DNA of 64,000 nt. It comes from Sphingobacterium sp. xlx-96. Its GTDB lineage: Bacteria; Bacteroidota; Bacteroidia; Sphingobacteriales; Sphingobacteriaceae. The notes below the pieces were generated by a model. That model was not told the origin of the DNA and searched no databases. It was given only the letters and a program-made list of their open reading frames with translations. Positions within the stretch are counted from its first letter, which is position 1; each line of letters opens with the position of its first letter. Shown here one piece after another: positions 36,321-45,491 of the stretch. The position numbers were made by a program, and so were the translations under genes. The DNA lies in contig NZ_WFKM01000011.1 in the NCBI RefSeq assembly GCF_011007365.1, positions 124,001 through 188,000 of the forward strand. The letters are read 5' to 3'.

Positions 36321-36411
36321 ATTTGATAATAAACACAGTGTTTTCACCTTAAAAAACTAAAACCATGACATAGCAATCCACACATTATCCAACAAAAGGA
36401 CATTTAAAAAA

Positions 36412-36442
36412 AACCGAAACGTCGTAAGGAAACGCTCCGGTT
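36412..36442 (+). promoter_or_regulatory. hairpin between FecR and SusC genes
   Basis: AACCGAAACGT (36412-36422) pairs with ACGCTCCGGTT (36432-36442) at 9 of 11 positions around a 9-nt loop. No T tract follows. It sits in the 180-nt spacer where a terminator or attenuator would separate constitutive sigma/FecR expression from the sigma-dependent SusC/SusD transcript. Confidence 0.5.
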
Positions 36443-36500
36443 AAAATGGAATAGTCATTTATCATTCAACAGATTCTTAAAACTAAACCAAAACAAAGTT

Positions 36501-39500
36501 ATGAATTTTTCTATAGGTTTACCCCATGTATTTAATTGCCGAGACAAGACAATCTTTAAATACCTCATCATCATGAAACTGACCATCCTGATCATCATAT
36601 TAACTTGCCTGAAAGTGTCGGGCACTGTTTATGGGCAAAGCGTGACATTATCAGAAAGAAACCAAACCTTAACTGAGGTGTTCAAGAAGATCGAAATCCA
36701 AACCGGCTACACGTTCTTCTACAAGAATAATGCACTTAAAGGAGCTTTAAAAGTAACTGTGGATCTGAAAGGAATCGGCATAGAGCAAGCTTTAAAAAAA
36801 ATAATGGCTGATCAGCCGTTGAGTTTCGAGATAATTGATAAGACAATCGTGATTAAGGATAGCCCTAAGGCGAATTTATCGCATTCTGAAATTGCGTTGC
36901 AATTACTTACCATAAAGGGAAAAGTGACTGACAGTATAGGGAATCCACTAATAGGGGCTACGATAAAAGTTAAAGGGACACAGCATGCCGTATTAACAGA
37001 TGGTCAAGGATCCTTTACACTAAGAAATGTAGAGAAAGATGCCGTTCTTATCATAACGTTCCTAGGCTATAAACCTCAAGAACGAAAAGTATCTGCGGAT
37101 ATGGGGACAATTATCCTGTTCGCTAATCAAGCCGATTTAAATGAAGTAGAAGTAGTAATGAATACAGGCTTCTATACTGTGCCTAAAGAAAGGGCTACAG
37201 GAAGTTTTACCCACATCGATAATGCAACATTAAACCGTGCCGTAGGAGGCAACATTTTACAGCGACTTGAAGGGATAGCATCAGGAGTACAGTTTGTAAA
37301 AGCAAATGGCACCGAGGCAAAGGATATCCGAGTCAGAGGGGTAGCGACAATTATGTCCCATGATTCCCCCTTAATTGTAGTCGATAATTTTCCCTATGAA
37401 GGTGATATCAATAATATCAATCCTAATGATGTGGAAAGCATCACCGTTTTGAAGGACGCAGCTGCAGCCAGTATCTGGGGAGCGAGTGCTGGAAATGGGG
37501 TGATCGTTATCACTACTAAGCGAGGGCAGTTTGGTGAGAAAGCAAAGGTTTCTTTAAATAGCAATGTTACCATAGGTGAAAAGCCAGATCTTTTTTATAG
37601 TCAGAAACGACTTCCCAGCGAAGTCGTTATGCAGATAGAAAAGGAGAAGTACGAAAAGGGGGGGTATTATTTGCCCGGCACTAGTCAAACACCTTTTCCT
37701 GAATATGTAGAATTGCTCATTCAATATAACAACGGCAATGGAACATTAAGTGAAGCAGATTTTTTAGCAAAAGTACAACAGTTAAAAAATACAGATGTTC
37801 GAGAAGAAGCCCTAAAGTACTTATACCAATCGTCCATTAATCAACAATATGCATTCAACGTAAAGGGAGGTGGCGATTTTTACCGCTACTTTGGATCTGC
37901 AGGCCAAGATAAGAATAGAAGCAATGTAATCGGGGATGATAATGAGAGACTTAACATCAGCTTACAAAACACCTTTAAACCTACGAAAGGGCTGGAGTTG
38001 AATGTAGGAATGTGGTATACGCAACAAAAAGCGCAAAATAACGGATTAGTATTGAGTAGTCTCAGTGGTTTAGGCGCTGTTTATTTATCCCCTTATATTC
38101 GATTGAAGGATGAAGGAGGTGCTTTACCTATCGTCAAAGACTATCGGTTACCGTATGTCAATGCCGCACAAGAGTCTGGCCTATTAGATTGGGCCTATAG
38201 ACCTTTAGATGAGCAGCGGTTAACAGATAGATCATCCAAAAGCACCGAGATTAAGCTTACTGGCGGAATAAATTACAGCTTTTTGGACCATTTCAATTTC
38301 AGTGGGACCTATCAATATGTAAAAAGCAGCGGTGGAAGTATCCAAGAGTACGATAAAGACAGTTATTATGTCAGAAATTTGGTCAATCGTTATACACAGG
38401 CTAATGGAAAAAGAGAAATCCCTTATGGCGGTATTTATTCAAGTACCAATAACCGCGAAATTTATTCCCACTCGGGAAGGGCGCAACTGAATTATAATCA
38501 AACATTTGGTGAATTACATTCGGTAACTGCACTAGTGGGGACGGATATCCGCGAAGTAGTTCAGAATACTTTTCCAGGATACCAATTATTTAATTATGAC
38601 CCAAATTTATTGACCGGTACAAGGTATTATGATTACACAAAGTCTTTTCCAACTCGTCCGAATGGGACAGGGCGGATACCTTTTACTAATGAGAATAATA
38701 CCAGATTTACAGATCGCTATCTTTCTTATTTTGGTAATGGTAGCTACATTTATAATCAACGATATATAATATCAGCTTCAGCTCGTTGGGATGGGAGCAA
38801 CTTGTTTGGCGTTAAAACCAGTCAGAAAGGAACCCCGCTCTGGTCGGTAGGAGCAAGTTGGGAAGCCAGTAAAGAAGGTTTTTATAGCGTAGAATGGTTG
38901 CCCTATTTGCGTTTAAGAACCACTTATGGAAGCAGTGGTAATGTAAATTCAAGCGTTAGTGCTTTTCCTGTAATGCGAAATATGGGTATTGAGTCAATAA
39001 CTAGTTTTCCCTATGCCAATCTTTTGAGTATTGGAAACCCGTCTTTGCGGTGGGAACAGGTCAATACACTTAATCTAGGGGTTGATTTTGGCAGTAAGAA
39101 TAGAAGGATTGCCGGAAGCTTGGAGTACTATATTAAGGATGCCCAAGATTTGATCGGAGCAGATTATTTACCACCTAGCACGGGCGTTGTCACAGGAGGC
39201 ACTGCATCATCATCAAACATCATTAATTATGCAAATTTACTGACAAAAGGATTAGATTTACAGCTAAACACCAAGAATCTAGTAGGCGCATTTCAATGGA
39301 ATTCGTCATTTTTAGTAAGCAAAGTCAGGAATAAGATAACACACTTTAATACCAATAACAAAGTAAGATTGGATAATTATATTAACGCAAACTCTGCTCC
39401 TTCAATAGGTAAAAGTCGCGATATAGTTTATGCAATACCTTGGTATGGATTAGATCCAGAAACAGGTCAACAGTTAATGTATATCGACGGTACCAAAACC

Positions 39501-40046
39501 AGTGATTACACAGCCTTCTATAACAGTCTTTCTGTCGAAGATCTTGTTGAGGCAGGGGTAAGTGTAGCGCCCTATTTTGGATCTGTTAGAAATGATTTCA
39601 CATGGAAGAACTTCTCATTTTCAGCATTGGTTTCCTGGAAAGCAGGCTATGTGTTTCGTCGTACATCATTGTCACCTGGCGTTGAATATCTAGGCGAATA
39701 CCATATGGATTATTTTAAACGTTGGAAGTCTCCGGGTGATGAATTAAATACAGTTGTCCCGGCACGAGCAGACAAGGTGATATCAGGTTCAGGTACGGTG
39801 TATTGGAATTCCGAGGCATTAATTACCAAAGGTGATCAGATACGACTTCAGGATATCAATATTAGTTATACGTTGAGACCTCAGCAGATCGGTAAACTGC
39901 AAATTCAACGAATCCGCATTTATGCTTATGCACGTAATCTCGGTGTAATTTGGAAAGCCAATAAGCATAACATCGATCCTGATTACCCAAACGCAGAATA
40001 TACTAGTCCGAAGACGCTTGCTTTAGGCTTACAAATTGATTTTTAA
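36501..40046 (+). CDS. SusC/RagA-type TonB-dependent receptor with STN domain
   Basis: The 1181-residue receptor has a long N-terminal leader before the signal helix ('MKLTILIIILTCLKVSGTVY' at about residue 25), common in this family. An STN domain follows (about 45-120: 'QTLTEVFKKIEIQTGYTFFY'), then a carboxypeptidase-regulatory-like repeat ('IKGKVTDSIGNPLIGATIKV'), a plug ('QRLEGIASGVQFVKANGTEA', 'DVESITVLKDAAAASIWGAS') and a barrel. The STN domain and the FecI/FecR pair upstream mark it as a substrate-sensing transducer. Its end overlaps the preferred SusD context by only a few bases (SusD ATG 10 nt after the stop). Confidence 0.95.
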   Translation: MNFSIGLPHVFNCRDKTIFKYLIIMKLTILIIILTCLKVSGTVYGQSVTLSERNQTLTEVFKKIEIQTGYTFFYKNNALKGALKVTVDLKGIGIEQALKKIMADQPLSFEIIDKTIVIKDSPKANLSHSEIALQLLTIKGKVTDSIGNPLIGATIKVKGTQHAVLTDGQGSFTLRNVEKDAVLIITFLGYKPQERKVSADMGTIILFANQADLNEVEVVMNTGFYTVPKERATGSFTHIDNATLNRAVGGNILQRLEGIASGVQFVKANGTEAKDIRVRGVATIMSHDSPLIVVDNFPYEGDINNINPNDVESITVLKDAAAASIWGASAGNGVIVITTKRGQFGEKAKVSLNSNVTIGEKPDLFYSQKRLPSEVVMQIEKEKYEKGGYYLPGTSQTPFPEYVELLIQYNNGNGTLSEADFLAKVQQLKNTDVREEALKYLYQSSINQQYAFNVKGGGDFYRYFGSAGQDKNRSNVIGDDNERLNISLQNTFKPTKGLELNVGMWYTQQKAQNNGLVLSSLSGLGAVYLSPYIRLKDEGGALPIVKDYRLPYVNAAQESGLLDWAYRPLDEQRLTDRSSKSTEIKLTGGINYSFLDHFNFSGTYQYVKSSGGSIQEYDKDSYYVRNLVNRYTQANGKREIPYGGIYSSTNNREIYSHSGRAQLNYNQTFGELHSVTALVGTDIREVVQNTFPGYQLFNYDPNLLTGTRYYDYTKSFPTRPNGTGRIPFTNENNTRFTDRYLSYFGNGSYIYNQRYIISASARWDGSNLFGVKTSQKGTPLWSVGASWEASKEGFYSVEWLPYLRLRTTYGSSGNVNSSVSAFPVMRNMGIESITSFPYANLLSIGNPSLRWEQVNTLNLGVDFGSKNRRIAGSLEYYIKDAQDLIGADYLPPSTGVVTGGTASSSNIINYANLLTKGLDLQLNTKNLVGAFQWNSSFLVSKVRNKITHFNTNNKVRLDNYINANSAPSIGKSRDIVYAIPWYGLDPETGQQLMYIDGTKTSDYTAFYNSLSVEDLVEAGVSVAPYFGSVRNDFTWKNFSFSALVSWKAGYVFRRTSLSPGVEYLGEYHMDYFKRWKSPGDELNTVVPARADKVISGSGTVYWNSEALITKGDQIRLQDINISYTLRPQQIGKLQIQRIRIYAYARNLGVIWKANKHNIDPDYPNAEYTSPKTLALGLQIDF

Positions 40047-40056
40047 TTTAGAAGAA

Positions 40057-41448
40057 ATGAAAGTATTAAAACATATAATGGTTGTAATATTCTTTTCTGC
40101 TTTAACTTCTTGTGGGAAAGAATTTTTGGACAAAAAAAGGGATATGGCTTTGGCAATTCCCTCTACAACTGCCGATTATCAGGCGCTATTAGATAGAATG
40201 GGGATAATGAATACCCAACAATCCTATGCCTTAAGTTTGGCTGGAGCAGATGAATATAAGGTCTCGGATCAAGTATGGGAAAATGGGCTTACCGGTACTG
40301 ACGTGTATCTGAAAAATGCCTATGTGTGGGAAAAAGATGTGTTCGAAGAACTTGAATCTAAAGATTGGAATAATGCCTACCAACGAATATTGCATGCCAA
40401 TCTGATTTTGGATATAAATAGAGTTTCTCCTAAAGCGGGCGAGCAGAATGCCTGGAATAATGTGAAAGGAAGTGCATTGTTTATTCGAGCATTGAATTTC
40501 TATCAACTGGCTCAGCTTTTCTGTAAACCATACGACGCACAAACGGCAAAGAACGATCTAGGGGTACCGATTCGTTTGGACTATGATGTTACGGTGAAAT
40601 ACGATCGAGGTACTGTCGAAGAACTGTATCAACGAATGATAGAAGATTTAAGAACTGCGGCTCAACTTTTACCTGATCGAGCAGAGCATATCTTCCGTCC
40701 TTCACGGATAGCCGCAAATCATCTATTAGCCAAAATTTATCTGAGTATGGGTAAATACGAATTGGCATTGGAACATGTTAATACAAGTTTAGGAATCCAA
40801 AACACGTTATTAGATTATAATACCTTAAACTTAAACACAGTCAATACCTTTCCTGCCGGCGACTATGCAGTCTCGAATCCCGAAGTATTTTATTTTTCCA
40901 CGAGTATAGTAATGGAAATACTTTCATCTTCGCGGGTTACCAACATTCCGGATGAGATTTATACTATGTATGAGCTAAATGACCTACGAAGAGGAGCTTA
41001 CTTTACTATGCAACCCGATGGTAGGCGTACTTTTAAAGGCTCTTATCAATTTAATCAGTCGGCAATGTTTACTGGTTTTGCTACCGATGAGTTATGGCTG
41101 ATGAGCGCAGAATGTAAGGCTAGATTGAAAAATTATCAGGGCGCAATGGAAGATGTAAATCATCTATTAAAGTATCGTTATAAAACAGGAACCTTTGAGC
41201 CCTTCGTCGTGGAAGGTGAAGACAATATATTGGCCTTTATTTTAAAAGAAAGAAGAAAACAATTGTTTTTTAGAGGAGTTCGTTGGGAGGATTTGCGCAG
41301 GTTAAATAAGGATCCCCGATTTGCGACAACCTTAGTTCGTGAAGTGGCAGGAAAGAGATATGAGCTCGTTCCAAATAGTCCCCGGTGGGTATGGCCGATT
41401 CCAAAGAATGAAATTGAACTCAATAATCTACCACAAAATGAACGGTAG
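40057..41448 (+). CDS. SusD/RagB-type surface lipoprotein (intact)
   Basis: ATG 40057 follows GAAGAA and starts a lipoprotein signal (MKVLKHIMVVIFFSALTS, then Cys); the in-frame ATG at 40036 overlaps the SusC gene. The body is a full SusD: 'EFLDKKRDMALAIPSTTADY', TPR-like helices ('KIYLSMGKYELALEHVNTSL'), and the C-terminal 'LKERRKQLFFRGVRWEDLRR'. It binds the substrate above the SusC barrel. It is complete and serves as the reference that shows the SusD at 3.8 kb has lost about 30 residues. The last gene of the operon, it is followed by a strong terminator. No glycoside hydrolase or peptidase is linked, so substrate class is undetermined. Confidence 0.95.
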   Translation: MKVLKHIMVVIFFSALTSCGKEFLDKKRDMALAIPSTTADYQALLDRMGIMNTQQSYALSLAGADEYKVSDQVWENGLTGTDVYLKNAYVWEKDVFEELESKDWNNAYQRILHANLILDINRVSPKAGEQNAWNNVKGSALFIRALNFYQLAQLFCKPYDAQTAKNDLGVPIRLDYDVTVKYDRGTVEELYQRMIEDLRTAAQLLPDRAEHIFRPSRIAANHLLAKIYLSMGKYELALEHVNTSLGIQNTLLDYNTLNLNTVNTFPAGDYAVSNPEVFYFSTSIVMEILSSSRVTNIPDEIYTMYELNDLRRGAYFTMQPDGRRTFKGSYQFNQSAMFTGFATDELWLMSAECKARLKNYQGAMEDVNHLLKYRYKTGTFEPFVVEGEDNILAFILKERRKQLFFRGVRWEDLRRLNKDPRFATTLVREVAGKRYELVPNSPRWVWPIPKNEIELNNLPQNER

Positions 41449-41544
41449 TTCAAGAATAGTAATTTTACACTTAATGAGCCGACATAAATTCGTTTAATTT
41501 GTTAGTTTTCTAAAAAGGACTCATCAAAAGCCATTAAGGTAAAT

Positions 41545-41580
41545 CAAAAGCCATTTCTGTTGTTTAAGAAATGGCTTTTG
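41545..41580. terminator. strong terminator after SusD
   Basis: CAAAAGCCATTTCT (41545-41558) and AGAAATGGCTTTTG (41567-41580) form a perfect 14-bp stem with an 8-nt loop. The GCTTTTG arm gives a short T tract on the + strand, and A-runs give one on the - strand, so it can stop both the SusD transcript and any - strand transcript from the DUF6934 remnant. Confidence 0.88.
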
Positions 41581-41589
41581 GCGTTATAG

Positions 41590-41815
41590 AAAGTTATTAT
41601 AATTCTTACCCTTTCGAAACGACTCCCAATTATCATCATAATAAGCCTGGCTTCAAATAATGCTTGTATTTCGTTCCAAAATTCAGAAATTCCCCTTTGA
41701 TAAAGTCTAGTGCCCGAAGGGGTACTTCCTTCGGCCATGACGATAGCTTGCGGATTTTGTTCGGTAAAGTCCAATACAGCTCTGGCGACAGTGGAAAGTA
41801 CTTTCTTATATGATT
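41590..41815 (-). pseudogene. 3' remnant of a DUF6934-type gene (frameshifted)
   Basis: The - strand encodes 'LDFTEQNPQAIVMAEGSTPS' and 'GISEFWNEIQALFEA', then shifts frame; in the other frame it continues as 'YYDDNWESFRKGK'. Compared with the copy at 60.5 kb it lacks one base near 41649 (GCCTGGCTTC against GCCTTGACTTC), which explains the shift. Only the C-terminal half of the family is present. The segment 41601-41808 matches 60511-60719 at about 96%, and both lie in the same orientation. Confidence 0.8.
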
Positions 41816-41948
41816 TTTTTTCTACCAGTCGCAGTTCAATAAAAAGTTGTATCTTACAATGATTAGTAATCTAAGTAAGAACCTTTTGTAAATCATTTGT
41901 GCAAAAGAAGATAAGAGGATTAATCGACAAAATAAGATCAAAAGTAAG

Positions 41949-41956
41949 TACCTTTG
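41949..41956 (+). promoter_or_regulatory. candidate -7 promoter element (TACCTTTG)
   Basis: TACCTTTG fits TAnnTTTG and lies 6 nt before ATG 41963, so a transcript from it would have almost no leader. The same octamer precedes genes at 28972 and 47132. No -33 TTTG is obvious. Confidence 0.45.
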
Positions 41957-41962
41957 TATATT

Positions 41963-43105
41963 ATGGCAGTAACGATTCCAGTTAAAGAGCATATTATCAC
42001 ATGGGCATTAGCACGTGCAGGATATGATTTGACGGCGTTTTCTCTCAAATATCCGAGTTTGAAGGTCGAGAAATGGTTGTATGGAGAAAAACAACCGACC
42101 GTTAAGCAATTAGAGGACTTCTCCAAAAAGGTCCATGTGCCTTTTGGTTACCTCTTTCTCGAAGAACCACCTAGTGAAACTATAGAATTTCCGTTTTTCA
42201 GAACAGGGCATAAAACACCGAGTTATAAGGTGAGCCCCAATGTTTATGATACCATTTTAGATTTAAGCCGACGTCAAGACTGGCTACGCGACTACCTGCA
42301 ACAGTTGGATGCGAGGCCATTAGAATATGTGGGTCGATTCGATGTCGGTACTCCGGTAGATCAGTTTGTTCATGATCTTCGCAAAACACTAGATCTTAGA
42401 GCGGGTTGGACTTTAGCCAGCCCAACTTGGGAAGACACGCTTACTGTGCTCATGGATGCTATAGAGCGGGTAGGGATTATAGTTATACAAAACGGCGTAG
42501 TAGGCAATAATACCAGCCGTTCTATACCTGTAGACGAGTGTCGAGGTTTTGTGTTGGTCGATGAGTATGCACCATTTCTATTTGTCAATAATAGCGATGC
42601 CAAGGCAGCGCAACTATTCACATTGGTTCATGAGCTTGCACATGTATGGTTGGGCAAGAGCGCAGGGTTTAACCAAGATCAATTATTGCCGGCCGATGAT
42701 CCAATAGAGTCTTTATGCGATAGCGTGGCAGCCGAGTTCTTGGTACCTGCCCATTTATTAAAAGATGTTTGGACAGATATTCGAGATATCCGCATGCTTT
42801 CTACACGGTTCAAAGTAAGCCCTGTAGTCATTGCCCGACGGGCGCTAGATTTAGGTATGGTCAGTAAAGCGCTATTTTTTGAATTTTACAACCAGTATAT
42901 GGAAGCTGTGCGACTCAAAAAAGAGCAGAGTAGTGGAGGGGGAGATTTTTATAGAACCAGTAAAAGACGTGTCAGCCCGACATTCGCCAGTTATGTAGAT
43001 AGCGCAGTTAAGAGCGGTGCTATTACCTATCAGGATGCATTTAAGCTTACAGGTATCTTTGGAGACGTTTACACTAGATTTATACGAGATATTGTCATAA
43101 AATAA
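41963..43105 (+). CDS. ImmA/IrrE-family metallopeptidase-type antitoxin with N-terminal HTH-like region
   Basis: The ~380-residue COG2856-type protein begins with an XRE-like N-terminal part ('WLYGEKQPTVKQLEDFSKKV'). Its metal motif HELAH lies at about residues 223-227 in 'FTLVHELAHVWLGKSAGF', with a third ligand acidic site likely in 'SLCDSVAAEFLVPAHLL'. Such proteins act as Zn-dependent regulators or antitoxins. The start is ATG 41963; a TTG nine bases upstream overlaps the candidate promoter. A DUF4411 gene follows after 6 nt, giving the known COG2856/PIN-type toxin-antitoxin order. Confidence 0.9.
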   Translation: MAVTIPVKEHIITWALARAGYDLTAFSLKYPSLKVEKWLYGEKQPTVKQLEDFSKKVHVPFGYLFLEEPPSETIEFPFFRTGHKTPSYKVSPNVYDTILDLSRRQDWLRDYLQQLDARPLEYVGRFDVGTPVDQFVHDLRKTLDLRAGWTLASPTWEDTLTVLMDAIERVGIIVIQNGVVGNNTSRSIPVDECRGFVLVDEYAPFLFVNNSDAKAAQLFTLVHELAHVWLGKSAGFNQDQLLPADDPIESLCDSVAAEFLVPAHLLKDVWTDIRDIRMLSTRFKVSPVVIARRALDLGMVSKALFFEFYNQYMEAVRLKKEQSSGGGDFYRTSKRRVSPTFASYVDSAVKSGAITYQDAFKLTGIFGDVYTRFIRDIVIK

Positions 43106-43111
43106 CCAAGT

Positions 43112-43612
43112 ATGTCCTGTTATATTCTGGATACCAACTTCTTTGTACAGGCACACCGTCAGCACTACCCATTTGATGTGTTCCCAAGTTTTTGGGATAC
43201 CGTACATAGGCTCTGTCAGGAAGGTGTTCTAGTGAGCATAGATAAAGTATACAATGAGTTAAGACATAACAATGATGCCCTCACAAAGTGGGTAGATGAT
43301 TGTTTAACAAAAGAATTCTTCGTCTCTACCGAAGCCATAATCCCACATTATGCAGAGGTAGTAAAATGGGCAACATCAAAGTCTAGTCATTACAAGCCCG
43401 CCGCTTTGAGTGAGTTTCTGCATGCAGACGAAGCTGATGCATGGCTTGTAGCCTATGCACTCGCTGATCGTGATAACCGCCATCTTATCACACATGAGGT
43501 CAGTAGACCTGAGGCACGCAACAAGATTAAGATCCCAGAAGCCTGTAAAGCCGTAAATGTTGGCTTTATGGATAGCATAACTATGTTTAGAGCAATAGGT
43601 GTACGTATTTAA
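43112..43612 (+). CDS. DUF4411 PIN-like putative toxin
   Basis: The 166-residue protein begins with the PIN-type strand and first acidic residue 'CYILDTNFFVQAHRQHYPFD'. Conserved acidic residues follow in 'IDKVYNELRH', 'HADEADAWLVAYALAD' and 'ITHEVS'. DUF4411 proteins are PIN-fold relatives predicted to be RNases and are typically encoded after a COG2856 antitoxin, as here (6-nt gap). It is the likely toxin of the pair, cleaving RNA; activity is inferred from fold and context. Confidence 0.88.
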   Translation: MSCYILDTNFFVQAHRQHYPFDVFPSFWDTVHRLCQEGVLVSIDKVYNELRHNNDALTKWVDDCLTKEFFVSTEAIIPHYAEVVKWATSKSSHYKPAALSEFLHADEADAWLVAYALADRDNRHLITHEVSRPEARNKIKIPEACKAVNVGFMDSITMFRAIGVRI

Positions 43613-43618
43613 TTTTAT

Positions 43619-44023
43619 TTATACAATCACCAATCGCAAAATCTGTTTACAAAATCCTAATCCTGCACCGAGCCATCCTCTTTCAGTATACCCAGGTAGA
43701 TACCATCTTTCAGCCCCACCTCTTGCAATCTTTGAGGAGCCAATTTGGCTCCTCAAAGATTGGTGTTCCTTTTCAGTAAGCTCAAACATAAATTCTGACG
43801 GAAAGCGCTCCAAGTTACGACGCACTTGTCTTTTTAACTGTTTTGTCTCCACTCCATAAAGTTCCGCAAGGTCACTATCAAGCATGACCTTCTGCCCACG
43901 AAAGACGTAAATTCCGAAGGACTCCATTTTCCCTTATAAAACAATTGACTCAAAATGAATTCTATTCATCAATACCTCATCTGCGAGGTTCGTATCTACT
44001 GCGTTTGCTCGATGCCGTTCCAT
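43619..44023 (-). pseudogene. ORF6N-domain gene, copy A: truncated and mosaic
   Basis: The ORF6N part is clear: 'IYVFRGQKVMLDSDLAELYG', 'VRRNLERFPSEFMFELTEKE' and 'SLRSQIGSSK'. After GG it degenerates ('YLPGYTERGWLGAGLG') instead of running on as FTEQGVxMLSSVL, and it ends ~90 residues short of copy C. The 5' end carries two stacked leaders: a copy-C-like one from ATG 44023 (ERHRANAVDTNLADEVLMNR) that stops at TAA 43934-43936, then a second start ATG 43927 (MESFGIYV). This looks like recombination between two ORF6N 5' ends. Its stop is 7 nt from the DUF4411 stop, in convergent orientation. ORF6N is a phage-derived DNA-binding domain; function of this gene is unknown and it is probably dead. 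Confidence 0.75.
43726..43762. repeat. perfect 37-bp palindrome inside ORF6N copy A
   Basis: The left arm CAATCTTTGAGGAGCCAA (43726-43743), a central T (43744) and the right arm TTGGCTCCTCAAAGATTG (43745-43762) pair perfectly. It lies over the codons for SLRSQIGSS. The equivalent site of the other two ORF6N copies is also palindromic. Confidence 0.95.
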
Positions 44024-44181
44024 AACCTAGCTGTTTGGTTATACTAAGATACTAATCTAAAACACAAAAACTAAATATATTAGCTTTTGAATTCTAAAAA
44101 CCATACCGAATATATAATTATAAAGCTATCGGTCGTAAAGGATTATCACGATTTATTTTAGGTTAGTTATTTCAATCAGTG
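43928..44181. other. upstream region of ORF6N copy A
   Basis: Apart from the leader of copy A (to 44023), no gene is seen. The stretch TACTAAGATACTAAT (about 44040-44055) closely matches the upstream region of copy C (ACCAAGATACTAATTAA near 59955), so copies A and C share a promoter region as well as a gene. Confidence 0.5.
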
Positions 44182-44679
44182 CTAATTCTGTCGAAACCCC
44201 AGTCCGACATTTTTCTTAAATAGTATGCAGAATGCTTCATCAGCGCGTCCATATAGCTTTTCGTAGCCGTCCAATTTATTAAGGTAATTATTCAATTGGC
44301 TATTCGTCAATGTCGATATCAACTGCAAATTTGGAATATAAAAAGGGAACTGACTGTTGCTTGGATTATGTGTATTTAAAAACAAGGCATCGCTATAACT
44401 GTCAAAGTCAAGGACAATAGAATAGAGTTGAAATTCTTTTTTCAATTGTTTAGTCTTGTCTACGAGCAAATCAAAGTGTCTAAACAATTTGTCTAGATGT
44501 GGCTTTCGTCTTTTAAAGCTATCGTTACCATATCCTTTGCAATCAAAATGTAGATGCCAATTGTCAAACCAGGCGTCAGGATTGTCAAAATCAAGGCAGG
44601 TCGAGTCGTTAAGTTCGTTTTTAAATACAAGATTTCTATAATATCTTTTGAGTCCCCTATGTTTCCGAATTCTGTTCAT
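44182..44679 (-). CDS. hypothetical protein, conserved-type
   Basis: The 165-residue cytoplasmic protein begins MNRIRKHRGLKRYYRNL and has the aromatic-rich 'PDAWFDNWHLHFDCKGYGND' and 'SDALFLNTHNPSNSQFPFYI'. I recall similar small Bacteroidota proteins of unknown function, but no domain name. There is no signal peptide or TM helix. It is a single gene in an accessory region next to toxin-antitoxin genes. It could be an immunity-type or orphan protein; no evidence decides. Confidence 0.65.
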   Translation of the reverse strand: MNRIRKHRGLKRYYRNLVFKNELNDSTCLDFDNPDAWFDNWHLHFDCKGYGNDSFKRRKPHLDKLFRHFDLLVDKTKQLKKEFQLYSIVLDFDSYSDALFLNTHNPSNSQFPFYIPNLQLISTLTNSQLNNYLNKLDGYEKLYGRADEAFCILFKKNVGLGFRQN

Positions 44680-44825
44680 GTCATTTTATTGCTATCCTGG
44701 ATCATATATCCACTGCCATTCCACCATCAGAAAGTTGTCCGTCGTAAATCCCACTTTTAGAACGACGGCCAGCCGCCAAAGTGATTACCTACTTCATTGG
44801 CCAAACGAAGTAGAATTGATATCAC

Positions 44826-45365
44826 TTACCTGATCTCAAAGAAAGTAGGGTGTCTTTTCGAATAGATCAACCTGATTCGATCTCCTGCGACTATTCTTCC
44901 GTCAGCTTTGCCCGCCTGGGTAATAGTCTCGTCATCGACATTGTATTCAATTATCGTAAATCGCTCCGTATGCTTATTATACTTGATGGTATAATAAATA
45001 TCCGTATCTCCCATCACGACTGCATCAGCTTCTTCTGTGTCCTCTGCCAAATAGTATTCCTTGAGCTTATTATTGCCCCATTCGGCCAAATCTTCCAATT
45101 TAATTATAGCGTACACATTGGCCGTTAAGAATACACCAAAATATATCAGATATAGCAAATACTGCACAGGGTACATCCTAAAACTGCGGGGCTTCATCGT
45201 ATCAATTTTTTCAAATACATTAAAAAAGAGAACTACAAACCCAATAAATCCTATCCATAGACCCAGTGACTTCACTGTGGCCCAATATTCTATATTATGG
45301 TTCAGCAATACCTTCAATGCGACCATTAAAACAATAAGCGCTATTCCGATTGATTTCCTTATCAT
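44826..45365 (-). CDS. small membrane protein of unknown function
   Basis: The 179-residue protein has three N-terminal hydrophobic helices (about residues 5-24, 32-50 and 66-88) and a polar C-terminal domain of ~85 residues. That domain contains 'IYYTIKYNKHTERFTIIEYN' and ends 'DRIRLIYSKRHPTFFEIR'. No family is recognised. Topology suggests an inner-membrane protein with a soluble sensor or immunity-like domain. It is divergent from the exported protein at 45492 (126-nt gap). Confidence 0.68.
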   Translation of the reverse strand: MIRKSIGIALIVLMVALKVLLNHNIEYWATVKSLGLWIGFIGFVVLFFNVFEKIDTMKPRSFRMYPVQYLLYLIYFGVFLTANVYAIIKLEDLAEWGNNKLKEYYLAEDTEEADAVVMGDTDIYYTIKYNKHTERFTIIEYNVDDETITQAGKADGRIVAGDRIRLIYSKRHPTFFEIR

Positions 45366-45491
45366 AGATGCTAAGTCCGCTTATAGTTTTTATCTTCTAA
45401 GGTATTCAATGTTTTCTTGCAAAACAAGCAATAATTGCTACTTTTGAGCTGATTAAACGCTATACATTACATTCATAAACCATATTTTAAA

